NCBI GenBank assembly: GCA_025594325.1
Contig: JANHCV010000003.1
Span: forward strand, 992,001 to 1,056,000
DNA: 64,000 nt
DNA from: Blastocladiella emersonii ATCC 22665
Taxonomy: Eukaryota > Blastocladiomycota > Blastocladiomycetes > Blastocladiales > Blastocladiaceae
Reading direction: 5' to 3'
The translations under genes and the position numbers were made by a program. The notes under the pieces were generated by a model. That model was not told the origin of the DNA and did no database searches. It saw nothing but the letters and a program-made list of their open reading frames with translations. Within the stretch, counting starts at the first letter, position 1. Each line of letters begins with the position of its first letter. Below are positions 33,721 through 45,798 of this stretch, piece after piece.

Positions 33721-35575
33721 TCAGCTCGCCGAGGCCGACGCAGGAGCGGCAGGCGCGGGCGGCGAGAGCAGAGCGTCGAAGCCGATCCACTCCCAGCACT
33801 CCATGACCTCGCCGCGGTGGCGCGTCGCGATCTGGCGCACGTTGGCGTCCGTGGCGATGGCGTCGTGCACGCGGCCCCACAGGGCTTCCCACTCGCCCGC
33901 CGAGACAAGGTGTCGGTCGAGGTACTGCCGCCGCGCCTCCTGCTGCACAGACGCGACCGCGAGGTAGCTGGCCCCGCCGCCCTCGCCCTCCTCCCCGGCG
34001 GCGGTCCCGCGGTCGCGCGCCTGCAGCCGCGCCACGACCGAGTCGTACACGCTCTCGGCCTGCGCGCGGAGCCACTCGCGGCGGCGGTACCGCGCGCGGA
34101 GCCGCGCCGCGGCCGCGACGGCGAGCACCCCGAGCGCGGCCTGCCGCCAGTACTGCTCGGCGGCGGCGCGCGTCGCGAGGCGGACCCGGCACACGAGCGG
34201 GTACTGCGGCGCCGCGGCGGACACGTACACGGTGGACTCGGCGTCGGCGGCCCACGCGGGACCCGCCGGAACGCGTCGGCGGCGCAGGTGCGTCGAGTAG
34301 GTGCTGGTGTCGAGCAGCTCGGGCAGCGCTTTCGCCACGTACACGTCGGCGCGGTCCGCGGGCCACTTTTGCGCGCGCGCGAGCGACTCGAGGCGCGACT
34401 TGAGCTCGGCGCCGCTGATCCACGGGACCGCGGTTTTGGATGAAGGCGAACCTGGAGTGGTGCGGTTCAGGCACTGCGCGGCGCCGGCCTCGGCGCGGAT
34501 CGACTGGATGGCGGCGTTGCACAGCAGGTCGACGCTGCGCCACAGCTCGGCGTCGGGCAGGCACGCGCGGCCAGAGCCGAACCACCCGGTGCGCCGCAGG
34601 ACGTGGTGCGTGTCCTGGCACCCGACGACCTGGCCGTGCTCGCACCGCGCGTGCGACGGGCACGGCTTGCACGTCGGCCACCAGTGCCCGACGAGGTCCG
34701 ACAGCCGGTACCCCGACGTCGTGGTACCGCTCGCCGCGGTTGCGCCCTCGTCCTCGACGACCGAGACGGCGAGGTGCGAGCAGTACCCGGCGCGCCGCGC
34801 GGCGAGAATGTACGACGCAGCGAGGATCGACAGCGCGAGGAAGCCGAGGATCCGCAGCGCGTCAATCACAAAGTCGACGCCGTCGCGCGGCCGCGCCCGC
34901 CGCGATTTCCGCCGCACCGACTCGGTCGCGTCGAAGAAGGCGCGCCGGTGGCCATCGTCGGGCGAGTCGGGCTTGCTCTTGGCCTCGTGGCGCGTCGCGG
35001 TAGGACCTGGCGCTGTGCTGGCAGCGGGCCGTCGCACGGAAGCCGGCGGCCGGCGGACCGTGGCCGAGCTCGAGCCCGCCGACACGGACTCGGGCGTCCA
35101 CTTGACGCCGACGGGCGTCTGCGTGACGGGCAGCCGGGGCTGCAGCATGGGCGCGGGTGGCGGAACGACGGCAGGCGGAGGTGGTTGCGCGCGGTTGAAG
35201 CGGATCGTCGCGACGGGGCTCGGCGCGTTCTCTGGCGGGACAGCCGGATGGCGCGGCCGTGGCGTCTGCATGGGCGACGCGGCGGAAGCCGACGCGTGCG
35301 TCAGAGGAACATGCCAGTGATGGTGATGATGCGAGGTGCGGGCGTAGACCATGTCGTTGAAGAGCCGCTCGAGGTCGGGGCGGCGCAGGCCCGGCGGCGG
35401 CGGCGCGCCAGAGTACCGCGTGATCCATCGCTCCAGGTCCCACTTGGTCGCCTGCGACACGTTGAAGTTGTCTGCGCGTGAAGTAGAGGACGGGCGTCAG
35501 TCTGGCGCGGCGGGACGGCGATCCATCGACGGGTCGGCACGCACCCCTGAGCCAGGGCTCTGCGTCGCCGTCCAT
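33721..35575 (-). CDS. SRC1: Src1/Heh/Man1-type inner nuclear membrane protein
   Basis: Exons 35575-35545 and 35471-33721 give 593 residues. The join yields WLRDNFNVSQATKWDLERWI and then RRPDLERLFND, a HeH (LEM-like) motif at the N-terminus. A Pro/Ser-rich linker follows, then a membrane segment at about 211-235 (ALRILGFLALSILAASYILAA), a lumenal domain with Cys clusters (CKPCPSHARC), a second membrane segment at about 446-468, and a C-terminal winged-helix MSC domain ending ECWEWIGFD. This is the layout of yeast Src1/Heh1 and animal MAN1, which tether chromatin at the nuclear envelope and take part in pore quality control. It is divergent from the MYSM1-like gene, 254 bases between start codons. 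Confidence 0.9.
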
Positions 35576-35829
35576 GGCGGCGGCGGGTACGCGTCGTTGA
35601 TCAGCAGCTTGTCAGCGCCGGATGCGAAGAGTTACATGGGGGCCGCGATGGCCGTCGTGGTGAGGAGTTGAGGAGGGGGAGAGCGAGCGAAGACGCACGG
35701 CGGGCTGAGCCGCGACCCGACCACGACCGACCGCGGCCACGTCGGCCCTCGTCTTCCCTCGACTCGACCCATCTGTCCACCACCCACGGATCGCGCCTGA
35801 ATGAATCCCGACCCCATGCATCGTCACCC
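35576..35829. promoter_or_regulatory. Bidirectional promoter, SRC1/MAN1 and MYSM1-like
   Basis: 254 bases between divergent starts of two nuclear genes. C-rich on the plus strand near the MYSM1-like start. No recognised binding motif beyond composition. Confidence 0.45.
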
Positions 35830-38800
35830 ATGAACTCTGAAGAAGCAATCGACGTGGACATGGGTCCCGCCCCGCCAGCGGCCCCGCCAGAGCAGCCTGC
35901 TCCCGTCACGACCCTTCCGCAGCCGCTGCCCATCCTGCCGCAACCCCCTACGACGGCCGTCCCTCCATTGCCGCCGCCGCAGATCCCGTTCCAGACGCTG
36001 CCCTACGCCCCTCCAGGCTACGGCTATGGCCCTGGCTACGGCTACGGCGGTTACGGCTTCGGCTACGGGTTTCCTGCCCCCGCCCCCGGCCCTGGTCCGC
36101 CGTATCCTGTCCCCGCTCCTGCTCCCGGCCCGCAGTACCCTGTCGCCGCTTCTGGTCCGCCATACTCGGTCGCCGCACCGGGTCCGCCACACCCGGTCGC
36201 GGCTTCTGGTCCGCCGTACCCCGCCGCAGCACCAGCACCCGGCTATCAGTACCCGCCGATCGCTCCGGGCTACCAGTACCCTCCCATCCCTCCCGGCCAG
36301 CAGCACCCGCCCTTCTTTCCCGACCAGCAGCACCCGCCCTTCTTTCCCGACCAGCAGCACTTGGCCTACGCTACCGGGCCGCCGTACCCGGCCTACGCGC
36401 CCGGCCAGCCATATCCCGCCTACGCGCCCGGCTTCCCCATGATTCCCGCCATGGACTACGGGCCGCCGCAGCCGTCGCCGTTCATGAGCTACCCGTTCCC
36501 AATTCCGATTTCCGCGGTGGGAGAAGCCGTGCCGCAGCCGCCGCAGCCGCCGCCCCTGCCCCGGATCGCTCCGCGACCTTCGTCGGCGCCGCCGACGGCA
36601 CCAGGGTCGAATGCTCCTGCGCGCCCGAAACCCGTCGTCGTGCCCCCACGCCCGCCGCCGAAACCCAAAAAGAAGAGCGCCGAGCTCACGGGTAAGGGCA
36701 ACCCGCGCAAGATCAAGCTCCCGCTGCCGTGGACCGACGAGGAGATTGCGCTGCTTGAGCAAGGGATCGTGCGTATCGATCTGCTTCCACGGCTGCAAAT
36801 CTGCCTTGGCTCATTCCGCATGCGTGTAGAATACCTTTGGCTACGGCAAGTGGAGGGACATTGCCGCCACGATTCCGTCGCGCACCCAGCAGCAGGTCAA
36901 GAACCGCGGCCAGCACTTCTGCGCTCCCGCGAAACGCACGCGGAGCTGGAAGACCGCCGCCAAGGGCCCACCAGACGGCGACGCGAACGGCGATTCCCGC
37001 GATGCGGGCGAGATGCCGGCCGAGGACTCGAACCCGCCTTCGATATTGGCTCCCCCTTCGCCGCAACTACCTCTCGATGTACAGCCAGCTGCGGCCGCGT
37101 CGCTTTCGGAGACGCTACCTCTTGCAGAACTGCCTGCGGCCGTGTCGCTCCCGCCGCCGCCGCTGCTACTCGAATCGCTTGCGACTGCAACGCTTCCGCC
37201 GCCGCCGCCGCCACTCGATGTACCACCTGTTGCTGCATCGCTCCCGCCGCCGCCCATATCCCCACTCGCCGTGTTTGATTCACCGCCGAGCGCCCTGTCG
37301 ACCGTCATCGACCCCTTCTCGCTCGACGCGACTCCCGTGGCCACCGGGTCGCACGCTCCCGCGACGCCCGAGGACACGCTGCTCGGGATCCCGTTCCTTT
37401 CGGCACCGTCGCTCCCGTTGCTGCCACTGCCGGTTTCCTTGCCGCTCGCACATCCCTCGATCCGCGTGCCAACACCCTCGCCGCCACGGCCTCCTGTTCC
37501 TCTCCCTCCTCCTCGGCCAGCATCTCCGCCGCCCGCTGTGCTCGCATCGCTCCCTCCGCCACCCATTTCTCCACTCGCCGTACCCGATTCACCGCCGAGC
37601 GCGCTTTCGTCCATCATCGATCCCCTTTCGCTCGACGCGACCACCGCGACCACCGGCTCGCACGCCGCCGCGACGCCCGAGGAGGACGTGCTACCCCCGA
37701 TCCCGTTCCTCGCGGCACCTGCACTTCCGCCGCTGCCTCTACCAACTTCCTTGCCACCGGTCCATGCTGATCCTCGCCCGCTAACTTCGCCACCACGATC
37801 TCGCGCACCAGCTCTGCCGCCGCTCCCGCTTCTCACTGCCTTGCAGCCACTCCCGCTCCCCACTGCCCTGCCGCCACCAGTGCATTCCGTTCCTCGCGCG
37901 CCAATCGCTTCTCCACCACGACCTGCTCCTCGGCCACCATCCCCGCCGCCGCCCGCTGCGCCCGTCGAGCCAGCTCCGCCCGTGAAGCGGAAACCCGGGC
38001 GCCCGAAAGGCTCTAAGACGCGACGGCCTCCACCGCCACCGCTTCCTCAACTACCATCTTTGCCGACGCTCGCCGCGCCTGCCGAACCGGCTGCACCAGT
38101 GGAATCTGCTGCTCCAGTGGAACCAACTGCGCCCGTGAAGCGGAAACCCGGGCGGCCTAAGGGCTCCAAGACGCGACGACCCTGGCTCACCGCGTCCAGC
38201 GAGCCGGTGGTGCCGCGCAAACGCGTCCGGTCGCAGAAGCGCTCGCCGGCCGCGGCCGCGCCACCACCGCCGCCGCTCCCGCGGCCCGACCCGGCCGTTT
38301 TCGCTTCGCCGCGACCACCTCTCCCGCTCCCGCTTCCGCGGCCCAGTCCGTCCGCGTTTGGCGTGCCGAGCGTTGCCTCGCCGCGGCAACCGCCGCTCCC
38401 GCTACCCGCTGCTACCTCGCAACGACCGCCGCCGCCGCTCCCGCTCCCACCCGCTCAGCGAGCGAGCCCGGCCGCCACCGTGGAAGCCGACGACGACGAC
38501 CAGCTGTCGGACCTGTCGTCGCTGTCCGAGCCGACGCGAAAACGGCCGCTCTCGGACGACGGCTGGGCCGACGACAAGGACGGCAAGGCGGGCGACGCCG
38601 ACCACGGCGTGGAGCCGGGGAGCGCGGTGCTCCCGATCGACCCGTCGTCCATCAACGCGACGGAGCGCGCCCTCGTCGAGATCGCCGATGACGCGCGGTA
38701 CATGGCTATCCGCAACGCGATCATGGCGCACGGGGCCGTCAGCGGCGCGACGTTGCCGCATATCGCCGCGCAGCTGTCGCAGGTACGGCTTTGACGCGTG

Positions 38801-40447
38801 GTTTCTCATCAACTCTCACTCACGGACGTTCGATCCGTAGTTCCCGTATCAGGAGGTCGCTGTCACGTACCATTTCCTTGACGCGCACGGCCACATCAAG
38901 AAGGCCGACCGCGGCGCCAAGGAGCTGCGCAGCAACCTGCTCGACCCGTTCGCGCTCGTGCAGCCGCTCGCGGCCGACGAGCCGCCGTACCGCGTCTCCG
39001 TCGAGCCCGTCACCATGGTACGCCTTGCCGGCGGGGCTCTCGCGTGGCAACACCGACATCCAGCTCACTCGTGCACTTGTGTAGGGCCTCATGGACTTCC
39101 ACGCGCACCTCCTGCAGACCGAGGTGATCGGTCTGCTCGGCGGGACCGTGGACGCGGCGGCGCGCACGATCCACATCGAGGCCGTGTTCCCGTGCGACTC
39201 GCACCACCTGACGTCGTCGATCCAGTGCGAGATGGACCCCGTGGCCGAGACCCAGGCGCGCGAGGTGTTTGCGCGGCAGAATCTCGTGGTCGTCGGGTGG
39301 TACCACTCGCACCCGACGTTTGACGCGATCCCGTCGGTCCGCGATATCGAGAACCAGGCCATGTACCAGCGGCTGTTCCGGCGCGAGGACGTGGACGATT
39401 TCGAGCCGTTCCTCGGCGTCATCATCTCGCCGTACCACGCCGACCGCGAGTCGCTCGTGTCCGAGGTCCTCTTCTACTTTATCGGCGACCACTACCGTAC
39501 GTTTGACGCGCGAGTTGGATTCCCCGTGGGGGCAACGCTGACTCTCTCGCTTGATCACAGGCAACCCGTACTCGCTCCACCCCGGCCTCGACCGGATCGC
39601 CGGCACCGCAGCCCGCGTCCCCCGCGTCGACCTGTCCGTGTTCCGCAACCTCCTCGGCCGCTCCGAGTACGCTTTTCCTGGTTTCCACCCGCACCCGTCC
39701 AAAAACTCACCCAGCAGCCCGCACACTCGTAGACTCGACCACCTCAAGAAGTCGTACCGCGGCCTCGCGCGGCTCGAGAAGATCAAGCTGTCGTTCCAGC
39801 ACCACTCGGGGATCGCGGTCGGCGACCTCGTCGACCAGTTTGTGCGGTCCTTTGAAACCGGCTGGCTCGACGGACCGTCCTCGTCCTCCTCCTCATCCGC
39901 AGCCGCGCTGCCCTCCTCTTCGTCCGGCGCAGTCGTGCCACCGCGCGAACCGAGCCCCATGGAGATCCCGGACTCGCCGCCGCGCGAGCCCAGCCCCATG
40001 GACATCCCGCAGTCTCCGCCACCGTCGTCGCTGCCGCGCGAGCCGAGCCCGATGCAGGTGCCGCAGTCGCCCGCCAGCGACGAGCTCAGCGACCTGGACG
40101 ATGACGACGAGGTGCTCGACTTTGGCTTCGAGTCGGACGCGTCCGCGACGACCACGCCGCTACCACAACCGCCGCTGCCGCTCCCGCGGATCCCGGGCAA
40201 GTCGGCCGTCGGCATGAAGACGTCGAGCAGCGCCGGTGCGCGACCACCAGCCCCGCCGCCGCTACCACGGCCAGCAGCTCGACCACTCCCGCGACCAGCA
40301 CCGCCGCTGCCGCGCGCCGAGGCCGCGACGGTGCGCCGGCGATCGCCGACCGTGCCCGCCATAAGCGTGCCCGCGTCGAACCCGGTCAACTACTGGCACC
40401 TGTCGGACGTGGACCGCGACGAGGACGAGGAGATTGCCGACGTGTGA
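35830..40447 (+). CDS. MYSM1: MYSM1-like SANT / AT-hook / JAMM deubiquitinase
   Basis: Exons 35830-36768, 36830-38782, 38841-39017, 39085-39496, 39561-39666 and 39733-40447 give 1,433 residues. A Pro/Tyr/Gly-rich N-terminus precedes a SANT domain at about 300-345; the join gives WTDEEIALLEQGINTFGYGK and then WRDIAATIPSRTQQQVKNRG. A long Pro-rich region carries two AT-hook cassettes (KRKPGRPKGSKTRRP near 698 and 749). The MPN domain begins at 1024 (GLMDFHAHLLQTEVIGLLGG) and has the full JAMM motif HSHPTFDAIPSVRD with upstream Glu, so zinc-dependent isopeptidase activity is expected. Animal MYSM1 removes ubiquitin from histone H2A; the substrate here is inferred. The C-tail has three PREPSPM repeats. 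A short (66-base) 3n intron sits at 39667-39732. Confidence 0.88.
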
Positions 40448-40584
40448 ATCAAGCTCGCGCCGGGCGGAGTGTGTGGGTGTGACGATGGATCGTGGTAAGA
40501 CAGGAAAATGCTATATCGGACATGGACAAACTGGGAGGGGGGAAATGAAGAGGGCAGTAGTTAGATGAGGCGCGACGCGAAAAC

Positions 40585-41288
40585 CTACTGCTTCGCGGCG
40601 GGTGCCGGCGCCGCCGATGGGCTCGCGGCAGCGGGTGCAGACTGGGCCTTGGCAGGCGCGGCCGCGGCGGCGGGCTTGAAGGTGGAGTTGAAGGCCTCGA
40701 GCTGGGCCTTCTCCTCGACCTCGCGGCGCTTCTCGAGCTCCTTGACGGCCTCGTCGTAGGCGATCTGGCGCTCGGTCAGCACGCCCTTGATGCGGGCCAT
40801 GGACTTCTTGACCTGTTTGCGGCGGGGGATGGGGTTCGGTGAGCGGCTGAGACGCGATACGAGCGTGACAGAAGCGGGCACGCACCTTGACGACGCGGTC
40901 CTGGTGGAGAAAGTCGACCTTGAGGCGCTCGGCCTCGCCCTTCTGCGTGGCCAGCATGTTGCGCTCCTTGAGCAGCACATACCACAGCTTGTGCAGGTCC
41001 TCAAAATCCTTTTTGCGCAGGTCGGCGGCGTCCCACGCACGGCCTAGACGCGCGGCGTGGAGGGAGGGGTGGGGGCGATCAGGATCATGGTCGCGAATGG
41101 GCGGGACAATGTAGCTCCCTGCCCACCGGGCAGGTCGATCGCTCCAGTAGACACTCACCAGCAGTAATCTCGGTTGTTGGGATCGACGTCGGGGTCTCGA
41201 AGAACTCGTCGAGGCCGCGGACCCGCTGCGCGGCGAACCGCGACGCCGTGGGCCGCAGGCGGTGGAAGGTGCGCTGGAAGAGCGACAT
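40585..41288 (-). CDS. MRPL47: Mitochondrial ribosomal protein uL29m (MRPL47/MRPL4)
   Basis: Exons 41288-41159, 41043-40886 and 40812-40585 give 171 residues. An Arg-rich N-terminus ([20 protein letters not shown]) fits a mitochondrial presequence. The core reads [20 protein letters not shown] and then [13 protein letters not shown], the signature of the L47/uL29m family. It is followed by a basic helix ([20 protein letters not shown]) and an Ala/Pro tail. It sits at the tunnel exit of the mitochondrial large subunit. Intron donors are GTGAGT and GTGCGT. It is divergent from IQGAP. Confidence 0.9.
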
Positions 41289-41868
41289 GGCGGTCGTCGT
41301 AATGCGTTGCAGTAAGTGGTGGTTGCCCGTAGACCCTGATGCCGAGCAGGGTATGGGTCGAATGGGGAGCACAGCGGCTTCAGAAAGCAGCAGCGTTTGG
41401 TCGGCTGGCAGATCGCGCCGTGCCGCCCGCGATGGGCGTGGCAGGCGCCGCTTTGTCTCCCGACCGCCACGCCGCCCTCACGTGCGAGGAGACACTCGCT
41501 GCCTCGCGCCGCGAGACGCGTCCGCGCGTCGCGCACTGTTTGGAGACGCGAGGATCGCTCGCGCGCGCGCCCACTCACACACAAAGGCTGCTGCACGGTC
41601 CGCCTGCCTGCCTGCCCGCGCGGACGCGTCCGGTCCTCCCTCCCACGCACGCCGCGAGCCTTCTCCGCTCTCTCCTCCTCCCACCTCGACCCGCTACACT
41701 TCATAGAACGATAGATAGATTGGAACGACGTAGAACTGGCCCAGACTACCGGCAAGGCCTCCAACGCATCAACCTACACACACGGATACCTCGCACCGCC
41801 ACCGCCCCGCGCGAGTGCTCCACCACACCACCGATACCACCACGCGAGCCGACGCCGAAGCCGCCATC
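41289..41868. promoter_or_regulatory. Divergent promoter, uL29m / IQGAP
   Basis: 580 bases between divergent starts. Plus strand is C-rich near the IQGAP start and holds a short GATAGATAGATTGG stretch (about 41708). No gene supported. Confidence 0.4.
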
Positions 41869-44800
41869 ATGGCTACCTCGCCGCGGCCAACATCGCCGCG
41901 CACGACGCCGCCCGGCTCGACGGTCAACGTCTACAGCAATGGGCCGAGTGTGACGGGTACGCGTGCCAGTGCTGCTGTTCGTGGACGCGGTCATCACTCA
42001 CCCCACTCCTTGTGTGTAGGCACCCCTGGCCGCGTTCGCCTCGGCAAAGACATGCCGGACCTGCCAAACTCGACGGACGCGCCGACGCTGCACGCGGCGC
42101 GGTCGACGGACAGCGCCAACGGGCGCAGCTGGATGGACGAGAAGCGCAAGAACATTGCCGCGTACGAGTACCTGTGCCGGATCGGCGAGGCCAAGCAGTG
42201 GATCGAGGCGTGCATCCAGGAGGAGCTGCCGCCCACGACCCAGCTCGACGAGGGCCTGCGCAACGGCGTGGTCCTGGCCAAGCTCGCGCGCGCCTTCGAC
42301 CCGGACCTCGTGCGCCGCATCTTCGAGGACCCGAAGCTCCAATTCCGCCACTCGGACAACATCAACTACTGCTTCCAGTTCATGGCCAAGGTCGGCCTCC
42401 CGACCTGCTTCACCTTCGAGCTCACGGACCTCTACGACCTCAAGAACTTTCCCAAGGTCGTCTACGCCATCCACGCCCTCAGGTACGCGTCCGCACTCGT
42501 TTTTTTGACCGTGACCATGCACTCACCACATCCCCGACCCGTCTAGTCACCTCCTCGCCAAGAAGGGCATTGCGCCCAAGATCAACAATCTCGTCGGCAA
42601 GCTGGACTTCACCGACGCCGAGGTCGACGCGATGCAGGAGAACCTCGACAACTCGGGCATCGCGCTGCCGTCCTTCGGCAACGTGAACAAGACGCTCGAG
42701 AAGGAGATGGCCCCGACCAAGACCCCCGAGGAGCTGCGCGCCGAGTACCTCGCCGAGCACACGCCCGAGATCGTCAAGTGCCAGTCGGCCGCGCGCCGGC
42801 ACCTCGCAGCGCGCCGCGTCGCGGGTCTCCGAGCCGAGCGCGAACGCGTGCGACGCGAGCAGGAACTCGCGCGGCGCCGCGAGGAGGAGCGCGTGGCGCG
42901 GCTGCGGCGCCAGCAGGAGGTCGAGACGCCCGCGGCCGTGTGCATCCAGAGCGTGCTGCGCGGGCACCTCGCGCGCAAGCAGGTGGGCGCGCTGCGCCGC
43001 GAGCTCGTGCGCATCACGCCGGCCATCGTCAAGTTCCAGGCGCACGCGCGCGGGTTCCTCGCCCGCAAGCACGCGCAGTCGCGGCGCAACTTCTACGCCA
43101 AGAACGAGGAGGCGATTGTCGCGATCCAGTCGTGGATGCGGTCCAAGAAGCAGCACTCGGCGTACTCTGCGCTGCTGGCCAACGACAACCCACCGCTGCC
43201 CGTCGTGACCAAGTTCATCCACCTGCTCGACGTCGGCGCGCACGACCTCGAGGACGAGCTCGCCGTCGAGAACATGAAGCAGCACGCCGTCAAGCAGATC
43301 CGCGAGAACGCGGCGCTCGAGCAGCACCTCAACGACCTCGACATCAAGATCGCGCTGCTGGTCAAGAACCGCACCACGCTCGACGAGGTGGTCAAGGTGT
43401 CGTCCAAGAAGCTCAAGAAGACGCTGTCGGACGAGGAGATCAAGAAGGCGGCGCAGGTCTTCAGCCTCAAGTCGCTCGACAAGCAGTCGCGCACCAAGCT
43501 CGAGGCGTACCAGAACATGTTCTACCTGCTCCAGACCCAGCCGCAGTACCTGACCAAGCTGCTGTGGGTGATGCGCAACTGGAGCAGCGAGGTCGTCAAG
43601 CGGCTCGTCGAGACGTGCGTCCTCACGCTCTTCTCGTTTGCGCAGAACGCGCGCGAGGAGTACCTGCTGCTCAAGCTGCTCGACAGCGCCATCGAGATCG
43701 AGGTCGGCGACGTGGTCGAGATGGGCGATTTCGTCAAGGGCAACCCGTCCTTCATCAAGCTCGTGCTGCAGTACGTGCGCGGGGCCAAGGAGCGCCAGTT
43801 CCTCAAGTCGGTGCTGCAGCCCGCCGTTGAGAAGGTGTGCCGGTGCCCGCTCGACCTCGAAACGGACCCGATCCAGGTGTACAAGCAGCTGATCAAGGAG
43901 GAAGAGTCGTCGACGGGCCACAAGAGCGCCAAGCGGTACGAGGTGACGCGCGAGGAGGCGCTCAAGGACAAGGCCACGGTCGAGCGGATCCAGCGCAACT
44001 ACGAGACGCTCGAGACGTTTGTCCAGGACATGCTCGGGTCCATCACCAACTCGCTCGGCCGCATGCCGTACGGCATCCGGTTCATTGCCAAGCAGCTGTA
44101 CGGCGCGCTCGTCGTCAAGTTCCCCAAGGAGAAGCCCGAGAACACGCTGCGCGTCGTCGGCAACCTCATCTACTACCGGTACATGAACCCGGCCATTGTC
44201 GCGCCCGACGCCTTCGACGTGTCGTCGGACCCCATCTCGCCGCTCAACCGCAAGAACCTGTCCGAGGTCAGTAAGATGCTCAACGTGATCGCTACGGGCA
44301 AGCAGGTCGACGGCCACCTCGCCATGGCCAGCAAGTACATTGAGTCGGCGTCGACGGCCTTCCTCAAGTTCCTCCAGCAGGTCATGGCCGTGCCCGCGCC
44401 CGAGACCCACCTCAACGTCGACGGATACTCGGACGCGACCCGCACCACCAAGCCCGTCATCTACATCTCTGCCAACGAGATCTTCTTCATGCACTCGACG
44501 CTGCACCAGCACGCCGACGAGGTGTGTGGCGGCGCCGAGGACCCGATGCGCACCGTGCTCGAGACGCTCGGCACGCCGCCCGGGTACCAGCAGGACAAGA
44601 CGGGCCCCGAGATCTCCCTGTCGCTGACGCCGACGTACGCCGGGTCCGAGAGCGGCGGGGCCGCCGACTACGAGCTCCGCCGCCTGTTCGTGGCGACCAA
44701 GAAGGAGGTGATCCTCGTGATCCGCGCGCAGCCGTACGGCGCCAACCTGCTCGACGTGCTCGAGAGCCACGTCACGGACCGCGACGAGGCGCGGTTCGAC

Positions 44801-45745
44801 ATGCTGCAGGGCGAGGCCGCGCCGCTGTACGCGTCGATGGCCTCGCTCGCGTCGAGCTCGCCGACCATCGCCTCGGCCGGCCGCAACGGGTCGTCGCCGA
44901 CGGTCGCGTCGGAGCCGCCCGCGTCGCTGCTCCAGCTCAAGCGCCACGTGCTCGAGTCCATGGCCAAGCTCGAGTCGGCGGGGCTCGTGACGCGCAAGGA
45001 CAAGTACCAGTCGATGCTGTCGTCGATTGTGCAGGACGTGCGCAACAAGCACAAGCGGCGGCAGCAGGTGCAGCTCGAGAAGGCGGCGCTCGAGGCGACG
45101 CTGACGACGCTCGACGACAAGAACAAGTTCCTTGTCGACCAGGAGAAGAGCTACGCCGACTACATCAACATGTGCATCCAGCAGCTCACGGCGCACCAGG
45201 GCGCCAAGAAGCGCCGCACGCTGCCCTTCTCGCGCCACGCGCGCCACGTCCGCGACCTCGAGAAGCAGAACAAGGCCGTGCCCAAGTTCGGCTCGTACAA
45301 GTACAACGCGCGCGAGCTCATCGACCGCGGCGTCGTCGTGTCCATTGACGTCGACAACTTCCCCGCCAAGCTGTACGACCGCCTCAACATCACGCTCTCG
45401 TCCAACGAGCAGGGCGTCTTCGACATCGAGACCTCGTTCAACGCCATTGGCCTGCCCGTGGCCACGGAACACGACTCGATCAAGCTCGAGGACCTGCTCG
45501 CGCTCCAGTTCGAGAACAAGACCGAGATCCAGATGTTCGAGGGCGCCGTCACGGTCAACGTCAACCTGCTCATCTACTTTATCAACAAGAAGTGCGTACA
45601 CCCTCCCGCTCCGCCCGCTGCTCACGCCGATGGACGCCGTCGCTGGCCGACTGCCACCTCTCGCGGACGTGTCCCTGAGGTCGGTCGGTTCAGCAACGGC
45701 AGAAGTCGTGTGTGTGCAACCGAACAGAGTGTAATGATCAAATAA
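41869..45745 (+). CDS. IQG1: IQGAP-family scaffold (CH, IQ, RasGAP-related, RasGAP_C)
   Basis: Exons 41869-41956, 42020-42482 and 42547-45745 give about 1,249 residues. A calponin-homology domain (about 70-200: AKQWIEACIQEEL, GLRNGVVLAKLARAF, FRHSDNINYCFQFM) is followed by IQ motifs at about 312-378 (AAVCIQSVLRGHLARKQVGA, IVAIQSWMRSKK). The RasGAP-related domain covers about 500-800 (REEYLLLKLLDSAIE, IYYRYMNPAIVAPDAFDV), and the RasGAP_C domain is at 1035-1200. IQGAPs bind actin, calmodulin and Cdc42/Rac and guide polarity and cytokinesis; they lack the RasGAP arginine finger. A GTGCGT at 45592 and CAG at 45691-45693 could define a 102-base 3n intron; either way the frame ends at 45745. It converges on RSPH3, 53 bases away. 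Confidence 0.93.
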
Positions 45746-45798
45746 CTCACCAATCCTCGCTTCGTTCCTTCTCTCTCGCACCTCCTCCTCCTCGCCGC

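Noticed and set aside
32363-34681. Minus-strand frame of 772 codons bridging SF1 and SRC1
   Set aside because: It crosses the SF1 start and SRC1 stop out of frame with both and lacks any conserved block, apart from the true SF1 first exon passing through it.
42479-45781. 1,100-codon minus-strand frame opposite IQGAP
   Set aside because: Antisense shadow; composition is Leu/Glu/Arg/His-rich repeats mirroring IQGAP codons.
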